DNA of 64,000 nt from Siphonodentalium dalli. Its lineage: Eukaryota > Mollusca > Scaphopoda > Gadilida > Siphonodentaliidae. Below, piece by piece: positions 1 to 10,100 of the stretch. A model generated the notes under the pieces. That model made no database searches, was not told where the DNA came from, and was given only the letters and a program-made list of their open reading frames with translations. The stretch spans positions 182,138,209 to 182,202,208 of the forward strand of contig CP136064.1 in the NCBI GenBank assembly GCA_032622095.1, in the 5' to 3' direction. A program made the translations under genes and the position numbers. The number at the start of each line of letters is the position of its first letter. Positions within the stretch are counted from its first letter, which is position 1.

Positions 1-87
1 CGACATAACATCCTGCTTTGATGATCCAATGGCCAATGTCCATGAAGATTTTATTTTCAAGCATCCATTCACGGCATGTGTAAGTGG

Positions 88-156
88 ACCACCGCCGGCG
101 GCGCCGCCGCCGCAGTAAAATACCGCAATGCCGCCGCCGCCGCCGCCGCCGCCGGG
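88..156. repeat. CGG/CCG triplet runs
   Basis: Two short GC-only runs (about 91-114 and 129-156) sit in otherwise AT-rich DNA. The matching run in the inverted copy at 7872-7918 is clearly longer (about 48 versus 28 bases), so this triplet tract changes length between copies. Confidence 0.8.
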
Positions 157-394
157 GTCTTATTTTTAAAGTTTTTGAAATTTTGGAATTTTTTTGAAAT
201 TTTTGAAATTTTTGAAATTTTTGAAGTTTTTTAAGTTTTTTGAAATTTTTGAAGTTTTTTGAAATTTTTGAAGTTTTGGGTTTTTGGGAATATTTTAGTA
301 CAACCAATTTTAGACCCAAAGATTCTATTTTTAGATGGCAGAATGAGGTCCCCAGAGGGTAATTTGGTGATGCTACCCCCGCTATCTCGTGTCA

Positions 395-1860
395 CTTTAA
401 CATTCCACACCGTGCGTGTATTATCCCCCTTTAATGATGTCATAGCATGGTACATGCAAGACAGTATAACCCTATGATTATGTATGTAGCTGTTGGTAAG
501 ATGTGAAATATAAATTTCAAGGTTCATTCGTGTAGTAATTTTGTATATGTTCAACGCTCTTCATTCGTGTGCTTGTATTGTTAACATTCATTCATAATGA
601 GTGCCCCTTTAGAGTGTCTTGTGTTCCTTTAAGATTCAACCACCAATATTACATCACGTCCCTTGTTTCGTGTCACTTTAACTCCTTGAGTGGATTGTCC
701 GCCTTTAATGATTTCATAGCGTGTGTACATGCAAGACAGTATAACACTATGATTATGTCTGTATCGGTTGTTGGTAAGATGTGAAATATAAATTTTAAGG
801 TTCAATTCATTCGTGTAGTAATTTTGTATATGTTCAACGCTCTTCATTCGTGTGCTTGTATTGTTAACATTCATAATGAATGTCCCTTTAGAGTGTCTTG
901 TAATTTTGTATATGTTCAACGCTCTTCATTCGTGTGCTTGTATTGTTAACATTCATTCATAATGAATGTCCCTTTAGAGTGTCTTGTGTTCCTTTAAGAT
1001 TCAAACACCAATATTACATCACGTCCCTTGTTTCGTGTCACATTAACTCCTTGAGTGTATTGCCCCTTCGAATGATGTCATAGCGTGTGTACATGTAAGA
1101 TAGTATAACACTATGACTATGTCTGTATCTGTTGTTGGTAAGATGTGAAATATAAATTTCAGTTCATTCGTGTAGTAATTTCGTATATGTTCAAAATTTT
1201 GTATATGTTCAACGCTCTTCATTCGTGTGCTTGTATTGTTAACATTCATTCATAATGAATGTCCCTTTAGAGTGTCTTGTGTTCCTTTAAGATTCAAACA
1301 CCAATATTACATCACGTCCCTTGTTTCGTGTCACATTAACTCCTTGAGTGTATTGCCCCTTCGAATGATGTCATAGCGTGTGTACATGTAAGATAGTATA
1401 ACACTATGACTATGTCTGTATCTGTTGTTGGTAAGATGTGAAATATAAATTTCAGTTCATTCGTGTAGTAATTTCGTATATGTTCAACGCTCTTCATTCG
1501 TGTGCTTGTATTGTTAACATTCATTCATAATGAATGTCCCTTTAGAGTGTCTTGTAATTTTGTATATGTTCAACGCTCTTCATTCGTGTGCTTGTATTGT
1601 TAACATTCATTCATAATGAATGTCCCTTTAGAGTGTCTTGTGTTCCTTTAAGATTCAAACACCAATATTACATCACGTCCCTTGTTTCGTGTCACATTAA
1701 CTCCTTGAGTGTATTGCCCCTTCGAATGATGTCATAGCGTGTGTACATGTAAGATAGTATAACACTATGACTATGTCTGTATCTGTTGTTGGTAAGATGT
1801 GAAATATAAATTTCAGTTCATTCGTGTAGTAATTGCGTATATGTTCAACGCTCTTCATTC
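395..1860. repeat. Tandem repeat of about 290-363 bp, copy 1
   Basis: Successive units contain the same landmarks: TTCGTGTAGTAATTTCGTAT, a GTTAACATTCATTCATAATG stretch, CATCACGTCCCTTGTTTCG and GGTAAGATGTGAAATATAAA. Landmark spacing alternates between about 291 and 363 bp because a 72-bp subunit (TATGTTCAACGCTCTTCATT to CTTTAGAGTGTCTTG) is sometimes doubled. The short ORFs here are translations of the repeat unit and appear once per unit, which argues against coding function. Confidence 0.85.
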
Positions 1861-3174
1861 GTAAGAGTAATTACCAACTGGAAGTTGTACTATTTTTGAT
1901 AAACATCGGATTTGCTCATCAGACGATAAGCTGACAATATTTACGCATGGTCTAATTAGATTCATACATAAATGTAAGGTAATTTTTGTTATGATCAAGT
2001 TTTTTGTTAAGACCATGTTCTAACATAGATCGATAAATAAATAAACAATGACACCGAAGCAATTTCTATTATTGAGTGTCTCACGACCTGGTCGTATTAT
2101 GTATGCATGTTTTGGATAACTAATTATCGTGTTAATGCTAACAATGACACAGTTTATCAACCTTAATTGATACTAACCCGTTAAACAACTAATTCTGCTC
2201 AGACATTAAATCGATATGTTTTCTGAATAGCATATAACTGTGAACGGGATATAATAGAATTCATTTGGTAAAGCAAGGTGTGACACATACATTGTTACCC
2301 ACAATGTCGTGTGTGATTACGTGTACATCGAATATGACAATTCATTCTGGGGGGGGGGGGGGGTTGGCCGCTCGTGATTCAACATAGTACATCTCAATAC
2401 TTCCAATAATTCACGGTAATACATGCCTGTCATATACTCAATAACTTCATCTGGGATATAGAGTGTAAAGAATAAACGCTCTTTATTATTTATGTAAGAG
2501 TAATGGTGTCTATTTTCAGGTGTGACAATTATATGTATGAACTGCGTCCGATAAACACTGGAATGTATGCATTCATACCGATGGTCACAATGTCCAATAA
2601 AGCTATTTCTAAACATCGATTAATAAATACATTGAAACATTGGTTGAACAAACAAAATAACGAAAGATATTACACGCAAATAATTTTAATAAACATTCGA
2701 CATTTTAATATCGAGATTATCAGAAACCGAAAACTCGTTATAAATTTTTTATTTAAACTTTTTTTTTAGAGAAATAATTTTGAGGGTTTTGAAATTTTTT
2801 CTTTTTTTGAAATTTGGGGATTTTGAATTTTTTTGTTTTTGGAAGTTTTGGGTTTTTTGGAAAAAATAAATTTTGGAAGTTTTGAAAAAAAATTTGGGTT
2901 TTTATATTTTGGAAGTTTTGGGAATATTTTAGTACAACCAATTTTAGACCCCAAAGATTCTATTTTTAGAAGTGGGGTCAACGAGACACCCACAACCAAT
3001 TTTAGACCCAAAGATTCTATTTTTAGATGTGAGGCTAACGAGACGGCTATTCTTCTCTCGAAGCACAAGTGAGTGTTATATACTTACAGGTGTAACTTGG
3101 AATCCAAACCGCCATGTGGCTTCAACCTTTTCAAAACTAAATACTCATCAACTAGTAGTTCCCTTATGATATAT

Positions 3175-3560
3175 TCAGATAATCAGTTCAACAAACTTAT
3201 TATCCGAACATTTCCCACTAAAAAATGAATCTGTCAGTACTTGTATTTTTTTTTTTCGTCATACTGTCGTCTGGTCAATTTTCCTGAACACCCCTCCAAA
3301 TGAATAACATACATTTCAATCTATATATGAGAAGTCATTTAGTTTTTGAAAGGGTTAAGATGGTTGTGTTAAGGCGATGGGCACTTTTTATTACCAGACA
3401 TTTCCCACCAAAAAATATGAATCCGCCAGCACTTGTATTTTTCCCCGTCATACTGTTGTCTGGTCAATTTTCCCGAACACCCCTCCAAATGAATAACAGA
3501 CATTTCAATGTATATAGGAGAAGTCATTTAGTTTTGAAAGGGTTAAGTTGGTTGTATTGA
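3175..3560. repeat. Dimer of a dispersed foldback family
   Basis: Two units of about 190 bp each share ATTTCCCACYAAAAAAT, a CGTCATACTGTYGTCTGGTC block and ACACCCCTCCAAATGAATAA. The same modules occur at 29.45-29.69, 30.9-31.1, 32.6-33.0 and 59.6-59.96 kb. The ORF that crosses the units reads the repeat and is not treated as a gene. Confidence 0.7.
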
Positions 3561-4447
3561 GGCGATGGGCAGAGGTGCGTTGATTGTGCCATGATTTCGT
3601 TTACTTTTTTTAGTGCTGTATATTCCAAAATATTACATCAACATGCCGCAGCGTATCCATGGGAACAGAGACCGTTTACTTGTTGTCAGCTTTAGGCAAG
3701 GGTGTGTTAAAAGTGAATATATAAGTTGCCATAATCGGTTGTGGAAATTCGTGCCCTTTCACAATGTGTTCCTTTGTGGTAAAATTCGACTATATACGCC
3801 GATGCGCCCTCTATTTAATTCTTAATTACACTTAAACTCGTTTTAAGTCTGAGCGAACTATAATCACTATGGTGGTGTTATTTGTTAATCAGTTAACTTC
3901 TAAGTATCCAACTTGGTATTAACAAATGTTCTCAGGGCACAACATTCAGCATTGTTGACCTTCCGGAAACAGAATCAGTGTGGCACAGAAACATTAAATT
4001 TACATATAATATTTGAACGTATGTCAGTGTCTATAAAGTTGTTGGGTGTTATATGAATAAATATATGCAAAGAGCATGTATACGCGATCTGTATAATATA
4101 CACGTTCTATCACGGTAAGAGCTCTGTTTTTGGTGAGATCATCCAGAGGGAAAAGTCACAATCAGGTGAGTGTTTTCATATATTACACATAACTTATATA
4201 GAGGCACTTATTTTCAAATATCAATTTTATGAAGAAATCAGTGAATTCCACGCATACAACGGACTAAAGTTGAAACATACCATTTGACGCCAAATTAGAC
4301 AAAACATTTGTTTAACCCTTTCATGGCGGGAGTTGTGCTGGTGCAGCATTAAAGCCCCTGTGTCAGTCCATTATCTTATATACATGCGAGTCTAGTCAGT
4401 CTACCATAGGGAGCCCTGTGTATATAAGAGAATGAACTGGCTTACAA

Positions 4448-4627
4448 GGTAACAGTAAGCAATTATTTCATGTGTCTTTTGGGAACAGTCAAAATTGTTG
4501 TCCCGATGTATCAGGAATGACTATCGAACTGTTGCCGAATACAACAGTTCGATAGTCATTCCTGATACCGAGGGACAACAATTTTGCCTGTTCCCAAAAG
4601 ACACATGAAATAATTGCTTTGTTACCC
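4448..4627. repeat. Palindromic hairpin MITE-like element in B
   Basis: The two halves are near-perfect reverse complements. The left arm starts GGTAACAGTAAGCAATTATT and the right arm ends AATAATTGCTTTGTTACC, with the turn near 4535 (TGTTGCCGAATACAACA). No internal coding sequence is possible. The copy in the second B segment is at about 14547-14726. Confidence 0.85.
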
Positions 4628-4639
4628 AATACATTGGCC

Positions 4640-4795
4640 AGTCAACAGTTCGCTCGGAATCAGTCAACAGTTCGCTCGGGTCGGGCAACAATTCACTCGT
4701 GACGTCACGAAAGCTGACCGTGATTGCAAACCGGGCAACAGTTAATTCAGGGCGGGCAACAGTTCGTTGTGGCGTTACGAACGCGAATTTGGGGT
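4640..4795. repeat. Cluster of GGGCAACAGTT short repeats
   Basis: The motif CAACAGTTCGCTCGG and variants (CAACAATTCACTCG, CAACAGTTAATTCAGG, CAACAGTTCGTTG) recur five times at irregular 20-40 bp spacing. One TGACGTCA palindrome (a CRE-type sequence) lies near 4699-4706. No function can be assigned from sequence alone. Confidence 0.5.
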
Positions 4796-5997
4796 TAACC
4801 AGTTAATTCTAAATCCCAATGATTTACGAAGTAAAACTCTACTATTGGGTAACAATAAATATTGTTAGGCCAGTATGGGAGACTCGCATATATAACAGAA
4901 TACAATGGCACAGGGTTTTCGCAAAATTTCCAAAATATCAAAACCCCAAAAAAAATTCAAAACTTACAAAATTTATTTTTTCCAAAAAATTTCAAAAACC
5001 CAAAACTTCCAAAAACAAAAAATTTCAAAATCCCCAAATTTCAAAAAAAGAAAAAATTTCAAAACCCTCAAAATTATTTCTCTAAAAAAAAGTTTAAATA
5101 AAAAATTTATAACGAGTTTTCGGTTTCTGATAATCTCGATATTAAAATGTCGAATGTTTATTAAAATTATTTGCGTGTAATATCTTTCGTTATTTTTTTT
5201 TTTCAACCAATGTTTCAATGTATTTATTAATCGATGTTTAGAAATAGCTTTATTGGACATTGTGACCATCGGTATGAATGCATACATTCCAGTGTTTATC
5301 GGACGCAGTTCATACATATAATTGTCATACCTGAAAATAGACACCATTACTCTTACATAAATAATAAAGAGCGTTTATTCTTTACACTCTCTATCCCAGA
5401 TGAAGTTATTGAGTATATGAGAGGCATGTATTACCGTGAATTATTGGAAGTATTGAGATGTACTATGTTGAATCACGAGCGGCCAACCCCCCCCCCCCCC
5501 CCAGAATGAATTGTCATATTCGATGTACACGTAATCACACACGACATTGTGGGTAACAATGTATGTGTCACACCTTGCTTTACCAAATGAATTCTATTAT
5601 ATCCCGTTCACAGTTATATGCTATTCAGAAAACATATCGATTTAATGTCTGAGCAGAATTAGTTGTTTAACGGGTTAGTATCATTAAGGTTGATAAACTG
5701 TGTCATTGTTAGCATTAACACGATAATTAGTTATCCAAAACATGCATACATAATACGACCAGGTCGTGAGACACTCAATAATAGAAATTGCTTCGGTGTC
5801 ATTGTTATAACACTTATTTATCGATCTATGTTAGAACATGGTCTTAACAAAAAACTTGACCATAACAAAAATTACCTTACATTTATGTATGAATCTAATT
5901 AGACCATGCGTAAATATTGTCAGCTTATCGTCTGATGAGCAAATCCGATGTTTATCAAAAATAGTACAACTTCCAGTTGGTAATTACTCTTACGAAT

Positions 5998-7640
5998 GAA
6001 GAGCGTTGAACATATTCGCAATTACTACACGAATGAACTGAAATTTATATTTCACATCTTACCAACAACAGATACAGACATAGTCATAGTGTTATACTAT
6101 CTTACATGTACACACGCTATGACATCATTCGAAGGGGCAATACACTCAAGGAGTTAATGTGACACGAAACAAGGGACGTGATGTAATATTGGTGTTTGAA
6201 TCTTAAAGGAACACAAGACACTCTAAAGGGACATTCATTATGAATGAATGTTAACAATACAAGCACACGAATGAAGAGCGTTGAACATATACACAATTAC
6301 AAGACACTCTAAAGGGACATTCATTATGAATGAATGTTAACAATACAAGCACACGAATGAAGAGCGTTGAACATATACAAAATTACAAGACACTCTAAAG
6401 GGACATTCATTATGAATGAATGTTAACAATACAAGCACACGAATGAAGAGCGTTGAACATATACGAAATTACTACACGAATGAACTGAAATTTATATTTC
6501 ACATCTTACCAACAACAGATACAGACATAGTCATAGTGTTATACTATCTTACATGTACACACGCTATGACATCATTCGAAGGGGCAATACACTCAAGGAG
6601 TTAATGTGACACGAAACAAGGGACGTGATGTAATATTGGTGTTTGAATCTTAAAGGAACACAAGACACTCTAAAGGGACATTCATTATGAATGAATGTTA
6701 ACAATACAAGCACCACGAATGAAGAGCGTTGAACATATACAAAATTACAAGACACTCTAAAGGGACATTCATTATGAATGAATGTTAACAATACAAGCAC
6801 ACGAATGAAGAGCGTTGAACATATACGAAATTACTACACGAATGAACTGAAATTTATATTTCACATCTTACCAACAACAGATACAGACATAGTCATAGTG
6901 TTATACTATCTTACATGTACACACGCTATGACATCATTCGAAGGGGCAATACACTCAAGGAGTTAATGTGACACGAAACAAGGGACGTGATGTAATATTG
7001 GTGTTTGAATCTTAAAGGAACACAAGACACTCTAAAGGGACATTCATTATGAATGAATGTTAACAATACAAGCACACGAATGAAGAGCGTTAAACATATA
7101 CAAAATTACAAGACACTCTAAAGGGACATTCATTATGAATGTTAACAATACAAGCACACGAATGAAGAGCGTTGAACATATACAAAATTACTACACGAAT
7201 GAATTGAACCTTAAAATTTATATTTCACATCTTACCAACAACCGCTACAGACATAATCATAGTGTTATACTGTCTTGCATGTACACACGCTATGAAATCA
7301 TTAAAGGCGGACAATCCACTCAAGGAGTTAAAGTGACACGAAACAAGGGACGTGATGTAATATTGGTGGTTGAATCTTAAAGGAACACATGACACTCTAA
7401 AGGGGCACTCATTATGAATGAATGTTAACAATACAAGCACACGAATGAAGAGCGTTGAACATATACAAAATTACTACACGAATGAACCTTGAAATTTATA
7501 TTTCACATCTTACCAACAGATACAGACATAATCATAGGGTTATACTGTCTTGCATGTACCATGCTATGACATCATTAAAGGGGGATAATACACGCACGGT
7601 GTGGAATGTTAAAGTGACACGAGATAGCGGGGGTAGCATC
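5998..7640. repeat. Tandem repeat of about 290-363 bp, inverted copy
   Basis: These are the same units as at 395-1860 in reverse orientation. The 72-bp subunit is repeated in succession at about 6222-6437 and again near 6664-6800 and 7028-7200, giving more subunits than in the direct copies. Each subunit contains the near-palindrome CATTCATTATGAATG. Confidence 0.8.
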
Positions 7641-7871
7641 ACCAAATTACCCTCTGGGGACCTCATTCTGCCATCTAAAAATAGAATCTTTGGGTCTAAA
7701 ATTGGTTGTACTAAAATATTCCCAAAAACCCAAAACTTCAAAAATTTCAAAAAACTTCAAAAATTTCAAAAAACTTAAAAAATTTCAAAAACTTCAAAAA
7801 TTTCAAAAATTTCAAAAACTTCAAAAATTTCAAAAAAATTCCAAAATTTCAAAAACTTCAAAAATAAGACC

Positions 7872-7918
<47 letters not shown>

Positions 7919-7945
7919 ATTGCGGTATTTTACTGCGGCGGCGGC
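7872..7945. repeat. Expanded CGG triplet run
   Basis: About sixteen uninterrupted CGG units are followed, after a short AT-containing gap, by a second GC-only run. The apparent polyarginine ORF through here is a by-product of the triplet. Confidence 0.85.
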
Positions 7946-8056
7946 GCCGCCGGCGGTGGTCCACTTACACATGCCGTGAATGGATGCTTGAAAATAAAAT
8001 CTTCATGGACATTGGCCATTGGATCATCAAAGCAGGATGTTATGTCGCTTGGTGGC

Positions 8057-8059
8057 TGT

Positions 8060-8100
<41 letters not shown>

Positions 8101-8179
8101 GTGTTGTTGGTGTTGTTGTTGTTGTTGTTGTTGGTGGTGGTGTTGTTGTTGTTGTTGTTGTTGTTGTGGCTGATGATAC

Positions 8180-8217
<38 letters not shown>

Positions 8218-8312
8218 GTGGTGTTGTTGTTGTTGTTGTTGTGGCTGATGATACTGTTGTTGTTGTTGTTGTTGTTGTGGCTGATGATACTTTTGTTGTT
8301 GTTGTTGTTGTT
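8057..8312. repeat. TTG triplet microsatellite
   Basis: Runs of TTG are interrupted by TGATG, GTGG and GGCTGATGATAC punctuation, the last of these three times. The mirror-image CAA tract is at 9841-10092. Long ORFs of leucine or valine here are artefacts of the triplet. Confidence 0.9.
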
Positions 8313-8522
8313 CTGAAGGCGTGTGTTTAACTTTGATATGACATTTATTTTAGAAAGTTTATCGCCTCTTATAAAAATCGATTATTGGCCATGAATGCCA
8401 AATGCACCATGATAGTTATCGATGTCAATATTGCGTTTCGTTGAGATCTTGATTGAGTATGCACCAATCAATTAACAATGACACAGAATATCACACAAAG
8501 TATATTCAAGGGGGTGAGAAAA

Positions 8523-8856
8523 AGAGCAAATGAGCAAAAAAATGGGCAAATGAGCAAATAAATGAGCAAATGAGCAAATAAATGAGCAAATGAGCAAAAA
8601 AATGAGCAAATGAGTAAAAAAATGAGCAAATGAGCAAAAAAATGAGCAAATGAGCAAATAAATGAGCAAATGAGCAAAATAAATGAGCAAATGAGCAAAA
8701 AAATGAGCAAATGAGCAAATAAATGAGCAAATGAGCAAATAAATGAGCAAATGAGCAAAAAAAATGAGCAAATGAGCAAAAAAAAATGAGCAAATGAGCA
8801 AATAAATGAGCAAATGAGCAAAAAAAATGAGCAAATGAGCAAAAAAAATGAGCAAA
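8523..8856. repeat. GAGCAAAT minisatellite
   Basis: The array alternates GAGCAAAT with GAGCAAATAAAT or GAGCAAAAAAAT, giving a period of about 19-21 bp. Reverse-frame ORFs read it as repeated FAHLLI-like peptides in all three frames, which is typical of a short-period repeat and not of a protein gene. Confidence 0.9.
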
Positions 8857-9057
8857 ACATGAGTTGACCTCCGGCTTCGTGCCGATTGGGTACTGAGCTG
8901 ACACCGGGGATAAATTGACCAATGACTGCTATTGTATCCTTTGACAGATATGCGTGCGCAGACTCGTTTGATGTTCGCTATCGCATTACTATGGACTGCT
9001 TAACCACAGCAGAATTATAGGTAACTTTTCAGGAGTTAGTCGGAAATATGGCTTGCA

Positions 9058-9086
9058 TCGGAAAGCTCTCACTGACAGCTTTCCGA
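9058..9086. repeat. Centre of the large palindrome
   Basis: TCGGAAAGCT and AGCTTTCCGA flank a nine-base spacer (9068-9076). Outward from here the arms remain complementary through T and on through inverted A against the second direct A, about 4 kb on each side. The inner arm contains CTTAACCACAGCAGAATTAT followed by GGTAACTTTTCAGGA, shared with the hairpin array at 35.4-35.9 kb. Confidence 0.85.
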
Positions 9087-9297
9087 TGAATGGCAACAAT
9101 CCATATTTCCGACTAACTCCTGAAAAGTTACCTATAATTCTGCTGTGGTTAAGCAGTCCATAGTAATGCGATAGCGAACATCAAACGAGTCTGCGCACGC
9201 ATATCTGTCAAAGGATACAATAGCAGTCATTGGTCAATTTATCCCCGGTGTCAGCTCAGTACCCAATCGGCACGAAGCCGGAGGTCAACTCATGTTT

Positions 9298-9631
9298 TGC
9301 TCATTTTTTTTTGCTCATTTGCTCATTTGTTTTGCTCATTTGCTCATTTATTTGCTCATTTGCTCAATTTTTTTTGCTCATTTGCTCATTTATTTTGCTC
9401 ATTTGCTCATTTATTTGCTCATTTGCTCATTTATTTGCTCATTTGCTCATTTTTTTGCTCATTTGCTCATTTATTTTGCTCATTTGCTCATTTATTTGCT
9501 CATTTGCTAATTTTTTTGCTCATTTGCTCATTTTTTTTACTCATTTGCTCATTTATTTGCTCATTTGCTCCTTTATTTGCTCATTTGCTCATTTATTTGC
9601 TCATTTGCTCATTTTTTTGCTTATTTGCTCT
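9298..9631. repeat. GAGCAAAT minisatellite, mirror copy
   Basis: This is the reverse complement of the array at 8523-8856 (TTTGCTCATTTGCTCATTTA units), with small differences in unit number and single-base variants. Confidence 0.9.
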
Positions 9632-9840
9632 TTTTCTCACCCCCTTGAATATACTTTGTGTGATATTCTGTGTCATTGTTAATTGATTGGTGCATACTCA
9701 ATCAAGATCTCAACGAAACGCATTATTGACATCGATAACTATCATGGTGCATTTGGCATTCATGGCCAATAATCGATTTTTATAAGAGGCGATAAACTTT
9801 CTAAAATAAATGTCATATCAAAGTTAAACACACGCCTTCA

Positions 9841-9951
9841 GAACAACAACAACAACAACAGTATCATCAGCCACAACAACAACAACAACAACAACAACAG
9901 TATCATCAGCCACAACAACAACAACAACAACAACAACAACACCACCACCAC

Positions 9952-9986
<35 letters not shown>

Positions 9987-10047
9987 GTATCATCAGCAAC
10001 AACAACAACAACACCACCACCACCAACAACAACAACAACAACACCAA

Positions 10048-10091
<44 letters not shown>

Positions 10092-10092
10092 G
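9841..10092. repeat. CAA triplet microsatellite, mirror copy
   Basis: CAA runs are punctuated by CAGTATCATCAGC and CACCACCAC. It mirrors 8057-8312, but the order of run lengths is not identical, so the two arms have changed length independently. Confidence 0.9.
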
Positions 10093-10100
10093 CCACCAAG

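Larger units (their letters stand above)
1..2914 (+). repeat. Repeat segment A, copy 1
   Basis: The segment contains, in order, a short CGG/CCG run, T-rich low-complexity sequence built from short GAAATTTTT-like units (about 160-300), half of a hairpin family starting near 336 (AGGTCCCCAGAGGGTAATTT), a tandem repeat (395-1860), roughly 500 bp of less repetitive sequence, a poly-G run (2349-2363), and a second T-rich stretch (2755-2914). The ORFs across it are low-complexity or repeat-derived and are not genes. Confidence 0.85.
2915..4929 (+). repeat. Repeat segment B, copy 1
   Basis: B is present only beside the two direct copies of A and is missing from the inverted one. It carries a dimeric piece of a dispersed foldback family (3175-3560), a 180-bp palindromic hairpin (4448-4627), a cluster of GGGCAACAGTT-type short repeats (4640-4795) and, at its right edge, sequence resembling a truncated arm of the foldback MITE at 26.1-26.5 kb. 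At 4929/4930 the sequence switches to inverted A; in the second copy it switches at 15028/15029 to single-copy DNA. Confidence 0.8.
4928..8040 (-). repeat. Repeat segment A, inverted copy
   Basis: This is the reverse complement of 1-2914: 4928 pairs with 2914 and 8040 with 1. It is about 200 bp longer than the direct copies because it has extra 72-bp subunits and a longer CGG run. Point differences are visible, for example near 6018 against 1836. It is therefore older than, or evolved separately from, the split between the two direct copies. Confidence 0.85.
8041..9067 (+). repeat. Palindrome arm T
   Basis: This is the left arm of the palindrome centred near 9072. It carries the TTG run, 200 bp of ordinary sequence, the GAGCAAAT minisatellite and a 200-bp inner arm. 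It pairs with 9077-10100; the arms are 1027 and 1024 bp and differ mainly in repeat length and a few substitutions (for example near 8428 against 9725). Confidence 0.85.
9077..10100 (-). repeat. Palindrome arm T, reversed
   Basis: This is the right arm, the reverse complement of 8041-9067. It joins directly to the second copy of A at 10101, just as T joins inverted A at 8040. Confidence 0.85.

Noticed and set aside
3300-3825. Two plus-strand frames of 86 and 70 residues in segment B
   Set aside because: The first spans a repeat dimer. The second has no domain, signal or splice context, and the copies are identical because the DNA is.
231-7778. Repeated short proteins (about 62-107 residues) in segment A
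   Set aside because: They occur once per tandem unit, in both strands, and vary with unit indels; they are translations of non-coding repeat.
7690-8330. Reading frames of 100-208 residues with Lys/Gln, Arg, Leu or Val runs
   Set aside because: They translate A-rich, CGG and TTG simple repeats and change composition with each tract; no domain or splice context.
8468-8922. Overlapping minus-strand frames of repeated FAHLLI-like peptides that resemble membrane segments
   Set aside because: All three frames are open because the minisatellite has few stop codons; a mirror set appears at 9230-9686.
8523-9631. CRISPR-like regular repeats
   Set aside because: There are no unique spacers, the period is about 20 bp, the genome is eukaryotic and no cas genes are present.
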